Source: Comamonas testosteroni
Lineage (GTDB): Bacteria > Pseudomonadota > Gammaproteobacteria > Burkholderiales > Burkholderiaceae_C
Assembly (NCBI RefSeq): GCF_030505195.1
Contig: NZ_CP129672.1
Span: 5,800,501-5,864,500 of the forward strand
Reading direction: 5' to 3'
DNA: 64,000 bases
In this document: in pieces, positions 17,962-27,136 of the stretch
How the letters are laid out: the number at the start of each line of letters is the position of its first letter
Position numbering within the stretch: the stretch's first letter is position 1
Program-made: the position numbers and the translations under genes
The notes under the pieces: generated by a model
What the model saw: the letters and a program-made list of their open reading frames with translations, nothing else
Databases searched by the model: none
Told to the model about the DNA's origin: nothing

Positions 17962-20900
17962 TTACTGCCAGTTCGCCGCAATGACACCACTCAGGCTGCT
18001 TTGGTAATTGGCAGGCAAAGTTGTCTGTCCAGCAGCCGGTGGCGAGAAGCTGGCCATGGCTTGTACAAGATTCTGCACTTTGCTATCCAGAAGGACTTTG
18101 CCATTGCCTGACTTGAACTGCTCAACGTGATACTGATTTCCCAGATACCAGTTATTGACTGTGAACTGATCATTGGTGCCAATAACGCTAACTTCCAGGT
18201 TGTTCCCGACCTGCCTGAACCACAGCTGATCGGCTGCAATATCCGTTGCAAACTGAGCAACGTCCGTATTTCCTGCCGTGCTGTCATTTTCAACAATGAC
18301 GTCCTTGCCGTCGCCGCGCCCTAACAGATAGGTGTCATTGCCAGTGCCACCTGTCAAAGTATCGTTGCCTCCTGCGCCATAGATCACATTCGCACCTGTG
18401 TTCCCTGTAATGCTGTTGTTCGCACTGTTGCCCTTGATGTTGTACGGTGCATTACCGCTAATCGTCACACCGGAGGTCCCGTCTGGGATCACATAGTCAA
18501 AGTTAAAGCTTGGCGAGAAAGCACTAGGTTGATCGCTGGCCACGTTCACGGTCACATACATGCCTACCGATTGACCATGACCATCAGAGCCCCAAAGCAC
18601 AAACTGCAGATTTCCAATATTTCCGGCTTGCGGCGTTCCGGTGAAGGTTCGTGTACTTGAATTAAAGCTCAGCCACGATGGCAAAGCACTGCCATCTGCC
18701 AAAGTGGCGCTGTAAGTGATGGTGTCACCGGGATCAGGGTCGGTGATGACTCCTGCTGCCACCGTGTAGGTAAACGCCTGGCCACTCGTGGCATTCAGTG
18801 TCGGCAAATAGTTTGCTACCTCGGGTGCACGGTTCTGCGCTGGTGGATTGAACGCCGCGTCAATGTCTGCCTGGCTCCATGGGGTGCCGCTGGCGAACTC
18901 AACCCTGTCAATCCTGCGGTTCTGAGTGACCCCGCCCGTGGTGGTGTTCGCCGTGAAGTAGCCAGCAATCGTTACTTGGTCCGACGAGTTATTGATCTTG
19001 AGTACAAGGTCATCGCCTGAGCGTGCTAGCGACACATTGTTCGAAGTGATTCCAGCGCCGAAACGAAGAACGTCGACAGCACTCAAGATATCTTGAGTAT
19101 TGATGGTGTCCTGGCCATCTCCAGCGTTGAACAAGTACAAGTCATTGCCAGCACCACCGATCAAGGTGTCGTTTCCACCACCGCCCTGCAACGTGTTGGC
19201 ACCGGAATTGCCTGTCAGGGTATTGGCAAGACTGTTACCTGTTCCGTTGAGCGCTGCTGTTCCTGTGAGGACGAGATTTTCAACGTTGTTGCCCAAAGTG
19301 TAGGTGATGCTTGACTCCACCGTATCGATGCCCTCATTAGCCAACTCGGTCACGATATCGCCTGTAGCGTCAACCACGTAGGTATCGTTGCCAGTTCCTC
19401 CACGCATGGTGTCGTTGCCCGTGCCACCGATCAGGCGATCATTACCGGCATTGCCGATCAGAGTGTCGTTACCACCCTTGCCATCGATCGTGTCATCGCC
19501 CGCGCCACCCGTCAGCGTATCTGCAGAGGCGGTTCCGTTCAGGGTCTGGCCTGCCAAAACGACATTGATGTCGAACACATCCTGCACAGTGAGCCCGCCA
19601 GAATCAGTCGCCACCACCTTGATGCTTAAGGATTGAGCCGTCCCTGCGGGCGCCGTGCCTGTGAATTTACGGGTGCTGGCGTTAAAGACGAGCCAGGAAG
19701 GCAATGCGCTTCCATTCGCCAACGTTGCCACATAGCTCAAACTGTCGCCTGCATCTGGATCTGTGAAAGTGCCTGCAGCCACGGTGTAGCTGAAAGCACT
19801 TCCCGCCGTGGCAGTCTGATCAGCGATAGGTGTGGACACGACTGGTGCACGGTTTGGCGACGCAACGCTAAAGTTCACGTACGTGCCTGTGCTCTTGCCA
19901 TAGTTGTCAGTCCCCCAAAGGACGAATTGGAAGGAGCCTACATCGCCTGCAGCTGGCGTCCCTGAGAAAGTCCGGCTTTGCGGATCGAATGTCAGCCAGG
20001 ACGGCAATGGCGCTCCATTCGCCATTTTTGCGCTGTACGTGACCGAGTCCCAGGGATCAGGATCAGTGATCGTTCCCACCGGAACCACATAGGTGAATGC
20101 ACTGCCTTGCGTGGCCTTCAGTGTTGGCAGCCCGCTATTAATCGTGGGCGCTTGGTCATTGATAGCGCGATCCACTACCGTCTGGATCATTGCTTGATCC
20201 CAGGACGCTCCGTTAGCGAATTCCACACGGTCAATCTTGCGATCAGAAGTCAAACCATTGCTTGTGGTGCTAGCCGCAAAATAGTTGGAAATGGCAACCT
20301 GGTCTGTAGTGCCTCGGATCTTCAAGAACAGACTGTCGCCATATTTAAAGGCCAGTACATCGGACTCGGCAATACCTGCGCCAAAACGCAATGTATCGAG
20401 TGCACCAACTACATCCGTGTTATCGATGGTGTCTTGCCCATCACCGGCATTGAACACATAAATGTCGTTGCCCGCTCCACCAGAGAGAAAATCGTTACCC
20501 AGTCCGCCTGTAAGAACGTTGTTTCCGCTGTTACCCCATAGACCGTTATCAAGGCTGTTGCCTGTAGCGCTGAGGTTTGCGTTCCCATCGAGCGCCAATC
20601 GCTCTACGTTATCTCCCAAGGTCCAGCTTACAGAAGAACGAACAAAATCGTCTCCTTCACCCGCGTACTCGATGATGACGTCACCCGCATCGTCTACTTC
20701 GTAGTAGTCATCACCTGTACCACCAATCAAAATGTCTTGGCCCTCTGAGCCAAACAGGGCATCATTTCCTCCGCCCCCAATAAGGGTATCGTTGCCGCCT
20801 AACCCCAGCAAATTGTTGTCCGCATCATTGCCTGTGATGACATTGTCTAGCTCGTTACCATTGCCTCGGAAGACAGTGCCTGCCAAGGTCAGGTTCTCAA

Positions 20901-23900
20901 CGTTATCTTCGAGGATCAAGGTCGTGTCGAAACTGCGGATGATCGTATCGGTGCCTTGATTGGCATACTCGATCACGGAATCTCCCTCTTGGTCAACGTA
21001 ATAGGTGTCGTTGCCTTCGCCGCCAGACATAGTGTCAGCACCCGCACCACCGTCCAGAACATTGTTGCCGGTGTTTCCCTGCAAAACATTGTCTTCACTA
21101 TTTCCGAATGCTTGCAGATCCGCACTGCCGAGCAGCGTCACTGCTTCCAATAGGTCGGTCAGTTGGTAGTTGATATAGGATTCCACCGTATCCCAGCCAC
21201 CAGCAGCAGTTTCAATGATTTGATCATCTGCAGAGTCAATGACATAGGTGTCATCGCCATCGCCGCCAATCAGCACATCTGTGCCACCGCCGCCATCAAG
21301 ACGGTTATTGGACGAATTTCCGATGATTTCATTGGCTTGTGCATTGCCCGTACCATTGATGCCATAGGCGTTGGCATCCAGTATCAACTTCTCGAGGTTT
21401 GCTGACAGGGTGTAATCCGCGCTGGCATAAACGGTGTCATAACCTTCGCCTGCTGCCTCAATGATCACATCACTGCTTTGGCCCACATAGTATTTGTCGT
21501 CGCCTTCTCCCCCCTCAAGAGTATCGGTGCCGAGTCCGCCATCAAGCACATCGTTGCCTTGACCACCAACCAAGTGATTGCTGCCGCTATTTCCTATCAA
21601 TATATTGTCCGCAGTATTGCCAACCCCATCGATATTGGCATCTCCAGTAAGGGTCAGGTTCTCGAAATGATCCGATAGCGCAAATGTCACGCTGCTAAGA
21701 ACGGTGTCGTTACCTTCTCCCGCGTTTTCAATGAGAACGTCGCCCGCGCTGTCGACTACGTAGCGGTCATCACCTGTGCCGCCTACAAGAATGTCGTCAC
21801 CTTCTCCACCATCGAGAACGTCATTTCCTTCATTCCCATATAAATGGTCAGATCCCGTGTTGCCCAGCAGATGATCGTCCCCTTCATTGCCGGAAATCGT
21901 ATCGTTGCCAGCAGCGCCGTCGATCAGATCGTTGCCAGCCCCACCAGTCATGGTGTCTGCTGTCGCATAGCCTGTTAGCGTGTTATCTCCTGCATCGCCA
22001 TGAAGCAGTGCCAGCTTGATTCCGTCCCAACTGAGTAGAGCACCATCCTCCGATTTCAGGCTGAAGTCATAGTTTTCAAAAATGCCGTCATTGGTCAGGA
22101 TGCCAAGCACACGGATGCTGTCCTGTGTCCCCTTAATACGAAACACCACATCCAGACCTTCGCGGATGAATTCAATATTCTGCAATCCAACAGAGGTCGG
22201 CACCAAAATAGTGTCAGTTGCCACTCCTGCAGCAAAAGTCTCTCGCACAACAACATCCTGCCCTCCGCCAATACTCAGGCGGTAAATGTTGTTGCCAGAA
22301 CCTCCCTTCAAAATATCGTTACCGGTTCCGCCGTCCAGGATGTCATCACCCGCACCACCGACCAATTGATCATCGTCGGCGCCGCCATTCAGCACGTCGT
22401 CGCCGCCTCCACCATCAAGGTAGTCTTGACCTGCACCGCCACTGAGCGTGTCGTTACCTATTTCACCGTACAAGCGGTCTTGACCATTGCCACCCAATAG
22501 TTGGTCAGCACCCTCGCCACCAAATAAGGTGTCATTGCCATCACCACCATCCAGCAGGTCGTTGCCGCCAACACCCTGAAGCGTATCGTCGCCACCCGCA
22601 CCGTAAATCGCGTCATCCGTATTGAAGCCCGTCAGGGCATCTGCACCTTCTGTGGGCTGCAACACTTTCAGTTTTACAGCTGCAATGTCCCAGACAGTGC
22701 CATCAGCAAATCGAACTTCCTCGACCGCATAAGTGCTACTGCCATCATTCTGGAAATATTGAGAGACAGTGAGCACGTCATTGGTGCCCTTAATCGTCAG
22801 TAGCAGGTCGCCCCAAGGTGAACGGCGTGCGTCAATGTCGTTCGGTGTGATGTCTGCCCCGAACACAATGGCGTCGACCGGATTAGCTTGGCCACTGGCG
22901 ATGTATTCGTAGTTATTGACGGTGTCCTTACCGCCACCTCGTCCGAAGCGATAGATATCAGCGCCCGCACCACCAACTAGTTGGTCATCGTCAGCACCAC
23001 CATCCAGCACATCATCGCCGTCGCCACCGTCCAGAATATCTCGACCTGCACCACCAATGAGCGTGTCGTTACCTGTTTCCCCATACAAACGGTCTTGGCC
23101 ACTACCACCAAGAAGCTGATCGCTCCCTTCGCCTCCAAATAAGGTGTCATTGCCATCGCCACCATCCAGCAGGTCGTTGCCGCCAACACCCTGAAGCGTA
23201 TCGTCGCCACCCGCACCGTAAATCGTGTCATCCGTACTGAAGCCAGTCAGGGCGTCAGCGCCTTCCGTCGGCTGCAGCACCCGCTGTTTTATTGCTGCGA
23301 TATCCCAAACGGTGCCATCAGCAAAGCGCACCTCCTCGACTGCATAGCTGCTGGTGCCGTCATCCTGGAAATATTGAGAGACGGTGAGCACATCATTCGT
23401 CCCCTTGATTGTCAGCACCAGCTCGTTCCATGGTGAGCGGCGTGCGTCAATGTCGTTCGGAGTGACGCTTGCCCCGAACACGATGGCATCGACCGGGTTA
23501 GCTTGACCGCTGGCGATGTATTCATAGTTATTGATAGTGTCTTTGCCGCCACCTCGCCCGAAGCGATAGATATCAGCGCCTGCACCACCGGCGAGTTGGT
23601 CATCGCCGGCACCACCATCCAGAATGTCATCGCCGTCACCACCGTCCAAGTAGTCACGACCGGCACCACCAATGAGTGTGTCGTTGCCGGCTTCACCGTA
23701 CAGGCCATCATTTCCGTCATGCCCGGAAATGGTGTCATTACCGCCTCGGCCATAAATAATGTCGACTCCGGCTGCGCCGTCAATCACATCATTGGATTCA
23801 AAGCCAAAGATGTTAGAGCCAGAATCATTGGCCATTAATGCCATTGATTTGATTGTTTCGATATCCCAGATAGTGCCATTCGTAAAAACTATTTTCTGAA

Positions 23901-26478
23901 TTGCGTTCGAGCTAGCGCCATCGTTCTGGAAGTACCCCGAGATGGTTACTCTGTCACTTGTGCCCGTGATGGAGAGAGTCAAGTCCCCATACCAGTTACG
24001 AGTAATCTGAATATCCGCAGGAGCTATACCTTCACCAAATTCCAAAATATCTACAGGATCACTCATTCCCGGTACAACATATTCAGCGTTGTAGATAGTA
24101 TCTTGTCCATCTCCTCTGGCAAAACGGTAGATATCAGCACCACCCCCTCCCGAAAGGGTATCGTTTCCTATGCCTCCAACGAGGATGTCATCCCCATTTC
24201 CACCATCCAGGTAATCATTACCCTCCCCACCAATCAACTCGTCAACGCCATCTCCCCCATAGATGGTATCATTTCCATCATCTCCATACAATCTGTCGTT
24301 ACCTGCTTGTCCATTCAAGTAGTCATGGCCATCCCCTCCTAGCAGAGTATCTTCGCCATCTCCCCCATATAGATTGTCGTCATCTAAACCCCCATCTAAG
24401 AAATCATTACCAGATTGCCCATCAAGATAATCGTTTCCGGCTCCACCTCGCAGTAAGTCATCCCCTGCACCAGCATAAAACCCATTAGCCGAATCAGATC
24501 CCAGATAAATATCACTTTTACGAGTACCGCTGCTCGAATTTTCTAAGAACACGCCCATTGCTGTCAGTTCTGGAAATAACGCCGAACTGGGGGGTAATTC
24601 ATTGATCCAATCTTGCAAATAGCTCAATCCATCAAACCCCGTCACTTGGAGTGTACTATGTAAGTACCTATTCAGATCAATCAAATCCAGAAATGCATTG
24701 CGCTCATCAACGGATTTGTAATTATTAAGCTTCGCAATTAGTTCGGAGATACTGAATTTAACACCTGCATCATCAACGTTAAGCCGAATACTTTCAAGAT
24801 AAGGATTAAGTCGTGTTTGTGCAATTAGTGCCCCATAGATGCCTTCTTTAAGTGCATCGTAACCTTGCAGCAAGATATCAACCTGTGCAGCGGGGGGAGT
24901 TATGACATAATTGGGGAGGCTAGATACCCCTCCACCTCCAGAGGAATTGCTGGCACTCTGCATTCCTAAGCCAGCAACACTTGATGTGCTCTGTGCTTCA
25001 TAGAATCTTTCTCCATTAAATACCTCTAGAACTGCAATCAAATTACGAAACTGATCTACTGTCATCCCCGCTGGAGGATTGATGCTCACAGCAACGACTC
25101 CATATAATCCGCTCGTACCTAACCCGAGATTATCTTCGATACTTTTCCAATAGTCGCTGCTGCGAGCCCACTGCGTAATTAGATTGTCTAGCAAAGATAT
25201 CTGTTCATCACGCGTGCTTCCCTGACTAAAGGCTGTGAGGCTTGCTGCCAACAACGGGTTTAATGTGGCGGCTTGATGCAGATCTCTTGCACGCCCCGCG
25301 CCCTGCATATTAGGTAAAAGCCTTATCGTTTCAGCTACTTCAACTTCCGAAGGAAGAGGAACATCCACCAGGAACTCTCGATGAAAGTCATTGGCATCCA
25401 GGTCAATAGCACCAACAGTCCTTTCAAATTCCTGACCATTAACAACATGCGTAAAGCTAGCACTTTGTGCTACATAATTCCCTTCAATAGTACTTCCCGC
25501 CTGCATACCGCCGGTGCCATTAGTAGTGCTGCCTACGACACCGATACGACTGATCCCAAGCGCGTCAAGAGTAAATAATTCTCCTGCATCTGACACCCCA
25601 TCCTGGTTTAAATCGCGCCAAACCTTGACCTGGCTCCAGGCCGTGTCTGAGCTTGTGAAGTTTCCATCTTGGTCTGAATCTAGATCAGCTAAGGCATCGA
25701 AACCATTAATTGCTCTTTGTCCATTAGACTTGATGGTTTGATCTCCAAACAGCTCAAGTCCTGATGTGATTTGACCATCTCCATTGATATCGCGTACTAG
25801 GACTCCATCATCTGCACTGATCCACCCAGTACCAGTTCTGACATTATCTCCATCGTGATCAAAGAGAATTTGTCCATCAGCACGCCGCAACTCCAAGCCG
25901 TCGCCATCAAGATCTAGCATAATGGGATCGATAGGTTGACGCCATCCTTTTGCATCCCTGAAACAACTGTTAACGCCTAAGTTAATTCCTGTTTCACTAT
26001 ATGATTTTGGCGTCAAAATTCTGACACTGCTGGTTCCATCTTTATCAATAATTTGTATAGGCCTTCCAAGAGTTTCGTGAGGTATGTCAATATCCCAGGT
26101 GGCCTCCTCAGCTGTTTTTCTCAATTGATCAAAAATAGCATCATATATTTTTCCTGCAACGAATCCTGCCGCAGCACCACCCAATGGAGTCAGAAACGGA
26201 GATAAAAATAAACCGACTCCAGTTCCAAATGCAGCAGAGCCTAATACTTTTACAGAACCAAGAACTGGATTGGAATCAGTAGCAGCACCAACAGTAGAGT
26301 TAGCCAAATCGGTAAGCTCTAGCGCAGACATTGCCGTGCCTGCATTGGCCCCTCCCTGCAAACTTGAACTTACCCCAGACGCAATAATACTTCCGGCTTG
26401 TTGAACCGTCTGTGGACTACCTTGAATTACAATGATTCCTTGTCGCGTAATGATATATCCGGTTGAAACTAAAGACAT
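17962..26478 (-). CDS. Giant RTX (repeats-in-toxin) calcium-binding protein, type I secretion substrate
   Basis: A 2838-residue RTX protein. Residues 1-130 are a Gly/Ala-rich hydrophobic region. Residues 185-300 carry several EF-hand-like Asp loops (DLDGDGLEL, DINGDGQITSG, DLNQDGVSDAG). Nonapeptide GGxGxDxLx blocks run from about 660 to 2090, mixed with beta-domains of the haemolysin-related type (FADGTVWDIAAIK). Three cadherin/dystroglycan-like domains follow near 2110-2200, 2205-2310 and 2549-2645, with more RTX blocks between. The C-terminal ~120 residues, ending PANYQSSLSGVIAANWQ, resemble secretion tails of related RTX proteins. It overlaps the upstream gene by one base. Probably a surface adhesin or biofilm protein; no enzymatic domain was recognised. 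Confidence 0.9.
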   Translation of the reverse strand: MSLVSTGYIITRQGIIVIQGSPQTVQQAGSIIASGVSSSLQGGANAGTAMSALELTDLANSTVGAATDSNPVLGSVKVLGSAAFGTGVGLFLSPFLTPLGGAAAGFVAGKIYDAIFDQLRKTAEEATWDIDIPHETLGRPIQIIDKDGTSSVRILTPKSYSETGINLGVNSCFRDAKGWRQPIDPIMLDLDGDGLELRRADGQILFDHDGDNVRTGTGWISADDGVLVRDINGDGQITSGLELFGDQTIKSNGQRAINGFDALADLDSDQDGNFTSSDTAWSQVKVWRDLNQDGVSDAGELFTLDALGISRIGVVGSTTNGTGGMQAGSTIEGNYVAQSASFTHVVNGQEFERTVGAIDLDANDFHREFLVDVPLPSEVEVAETIRLLPNMQGAGRARDLHQAATLNPLLAASLTAFSQGSTRDEQISLLDNLITQWARSSDYWKSIEDNLGLGTSGLYGVVAVSINPPAGMTVDQFRNLIAVLEVFNGERFYEAQSTSSVAGLGMQSASNSSGGGGVSSLPNYVITPPAAQVDILLQGYDALKEGIYGALIAQTRLNPYLESIRLNVDDAGVKFSISELIAKLNNYKSVDERNAFLDLIDLNRYLHSTLQVTGFDGLSYLQDWINELPPSSALFPELTAMGVFLENSSSGTRKSDIYLGSDSANGFYAGAGDDLLRGGAGNDYLDGQSGNDFLDGGLDDDNLYGGDGEDTLLGGDGHDYLNGQAGNDRLYGDDGNDTIYGGDGVDELIGGEGNDYLDGGNGDDILVGGIGNDTLSGGGGADIYRFARGDGQDTIYNAEYVVPGMSDPVDILEFGEGIAPADIQITRNWYGDLTLSITGTSDRVTISGYFQNDGASSNAIQKIVFTNGTIWDIETIKSMALMANDSGSNIFGFESNDVIDGAAGVDIIYGRGGNDTISGHDGNDGLYGEAGNDTLIGGAGRDYLDGGDGDDILDGGAGDDQLAGGAGADIYRFGRGGGKDTINNYEYIASGQANPVDAIVFGASVTPNDIDARRSPWNELVLTIKGTNDVLTVSQYFQDDGTSSYAVEEVRFADGTVWDIAAIKQRVLQPTEGADALTGFSTDDTIYGAGGDDTLQGVGGNDLLDGGDGNDTLFGGEGSDQLLGGSGQDRLYGETGNDTLIGGAGRDILDGGDGDDVLDGGADDDQLVGGAGADIYRFGRGGGKDTVNNYEYIASGQANPVDAIVFGADITPNDIDARRSPWGDLLLTIKGTNDVLTVSQYFQNDGSSTYAVEEVRFADGTVWDIAAVKLKVLQPTEGADALTGFNTDDAIYGAGGDDTLQGVGGNDLLDGGDGNDTLFGGEGADQLLGGNGQDRLYGEIGNDTLSGGAGQDYLDGGGGDDVLNGGADDDQLVGGAGDDILDGGTGNDILKGGSGNNIYRLSIGGGQDVVVRETFAAGVATDTILVPTSVGLQNIEFIREGLDVVFRIKGTQDSIRVLGILTNDGIFENYDFSLKSEDGALLSWDGIKLALLHGDAGDNTLTGYATADTMTGGAGNDLIDGAAGNDTISGNEGDDHLLGNTGSDHLYGNEGNDVLDGGEGDDILVGGTGDDRYVVDSAGDVLIENAGEGNDTVLSSVTFALSDHFENLTLTGDANIDGVGNTADNILIGNSGSNHLVGGQGNDVLDGGLGTDTLEGGEGDDKYYVGQSSDVIIEAAGEGYDTVYASADYTLSANLEKLILDANAYGINGTGNAQANEIIGNSSNNRLDGGGGTDVLIGGDGDDTYVIDSADDQIIETAAGGWDTVESYINYQLTDLLEAVTLLGSADLQAFGNSEDNVLQGNTGNNVLDGGAGADTMSGGEGNDTYYVDQEGDSVIEYANQGTDTIIRSFDTTLILEDNVENLTLAGTVFRGNGNELDNVITGNDADNNLLGLGGNDTLIGGGGNDALFGSEGQDILIGGTGDDYYEVDDAGDVIIEYAGEGDDFVRSSVSWTLGDNVERLALDGNANLSATGNSLDNGLWGNSGNNVLTGGLGNDFLSGGAGNDIYVFNAGDGQDTIDNTDVVGALDTLRFGAGIAESDVLAFKYGDSLFLKIRGTTDQVAISNYFAASTTSNGLTSDRKIDRVEFANGASWDQAMIQTVVDRAINDQAPTINSGLPTLKATQGSAFTYVVPVGTITDPDPWDSVTYSAKMANGAPLPSWLTFDPQSRTFSGTPAAGDVGSFQFVLWGTDNYGKSTGTYVNFSVASPNRAPVVSTPIADQTATAGSAFSYTVAAGTFTDPDAGDSLSYVATLANGSALPSWLVFNASTRKFTGTAPAGTAQSLSIKVVATDSGGLTVQDVFDINVVLAGQTLNGTASADTLTGGAGDDTIDGKGGNDTLIGNAGNDRLIGGTGNDTMRGGTGNDTYVVDATGDIVTELANEGIDTVESSITYTLGNNVENLVLTGTAALNGTGNSLANTLTGNSGANTLQGGGGNDTLIGGAGNDLYLFNAGDGQDTINTQDILSAVDVLRFGAGITSNNVSLARSGDDLVLKINNSSDQVTIAGYFTANTTTGGVTQNRRIDRVEFASGTPWSQADIDAAFNPPAQNRAPEVANYLPTLNATSGQAFTYTVAAGVITDPDPGDTITYSATLADGSALPSWLSFNSSTRTFTGTPQAGNIGNLQFVLWGSDGHGQSVGMYVTVNVASDQPSAFSPSFNFDYVIPDGTSGVTISGNAPYNIKGNSANNSITGNTGANVIYGAGGNDTLTGGTGNDTYLLGRGDGKDVIVENDSTAGNTDVAQFATDIAADQLWFRQVGNNLEVSVIGTNDQFTVNNWYLGNQYHVEQFKSGNGKVLLDSKVQNLVQAMASFSPPAAGQTTLPANYQSSLSGVIAANWQ
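22351..23580 (-). repeat. Two tandem 615-bp repeats inside the RTX gene
   Basis: Units at 22351-22965 and 22966-23580 have exactly the same period (615 bp, 205 codons) and long identical stretches. For example, the segment around caaataaggtgtcattgcc occurs at 22521 and 23136. A third, shorter and more diverged unit follows to about 24110. Each unit encodes a block of calcium-binding nonapeptides plus one beta-domain, so copy number could change the protein length by 205 residues. Confidence 0.8.
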
Positions 26479-27104
26479 TATTTTCTCCTAAAGATATTTA
26501 CCACAGAATACAAAGCTATCCAAGCAATTGAATAAGCTACCGCCATCCAGCAAATTGCCATAGCAACAGGGGTTAAAGGCATAAATGCTTGTAAAGAGCC
26601 TTTTGAAAAAAGATCTACCCCCAGATATAACCCTCCCAGAAAAACAAAAAACGTAAGAAAAATTGCAGGCAAAAAGCCTTTTGTCATAAAAATCACTCTA
26701 TAAATATCAAAATTATCTAAAATTACTATTTTACTCATAGCAGCAATTTCAGATGTTTTTTCCAAGAGAATAGAGCTAGGAACAATTTTAATAAAATATC
26801 TAAATCCCTGATGCATCTGAGACGCGAGTTCGGTACACGCCAAATAAATTTGGCGTGATGATTCACCATCAATATCTATCGATATTTTTCCTAAAAAAAA
26901 CCATCTGCAAAAAATCATTCCAGAAATAAGAACGACCAATGCAATTGATATTGAATCCGTAATATATTCTCTTCCCCCACCCTCTCTATAGACCCTAATA
27001 AAAATAACTCTAATGATTAATGAAGCCACCAAGAAATATGTAACAAAAGTTATTAAATAATAATTTCTTGAAATTTTCTCATCGTCAACAGATAGCTTAT
27101 TCAT
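26478..27104 (-). CDS. Multi-pass membrane protein inside the type I secretion operon, unknown function
   Basis: A 208-residue, very AT-rich gene. About four transmembrane segments are visible: two near residues 17-37 and 50-68, and two near 145-165 and 178-202. A cytosolic or periplasmic segment of about 75 residues lies between the pairs. I recognise no family. Its stop and the RTX start overlap as TAATG, and AGGAGAAAATA near its end acts as the ribosome binding site for the RTX gene, so translation is coupled. It lies between the adaptor and substrate genes, which suggests a dedicated accessory role such as immunity, chaperoning or control of export. Its base composition differs strongly from the exporter genes. 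Confidence 0.7.
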   Translation of the reverse strand: MNKLSVDDEKISRNYYLITFVTYFLVASLIIRVIFIRVYREGGGREYITDSISIALVVLISGMIFCRWFFLGKISIDIDGESSRQIYLACTELASQMHQGFRYFIKIVPSSILLEKTSEIAAMSKIVILDNFDIYRVIFMTKGFLPAIFLTFFVFLGGLYLGVDLFSKGSLQAFMPLTPVAMAICWMAVAYSIAWIALYSVVNIFRRK

Positions 27105-27136
27105 GATACTTTAATATTTATTGAAACAAATTCCAT

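Noticed and set aside
17962..26478. Regularly spaced short repeats resembling a CRISPR array
   Set aside because: They are 27-base codon repeats of calcium-binding nonapeptides, in frame, with no constant repeat/spacer structure.
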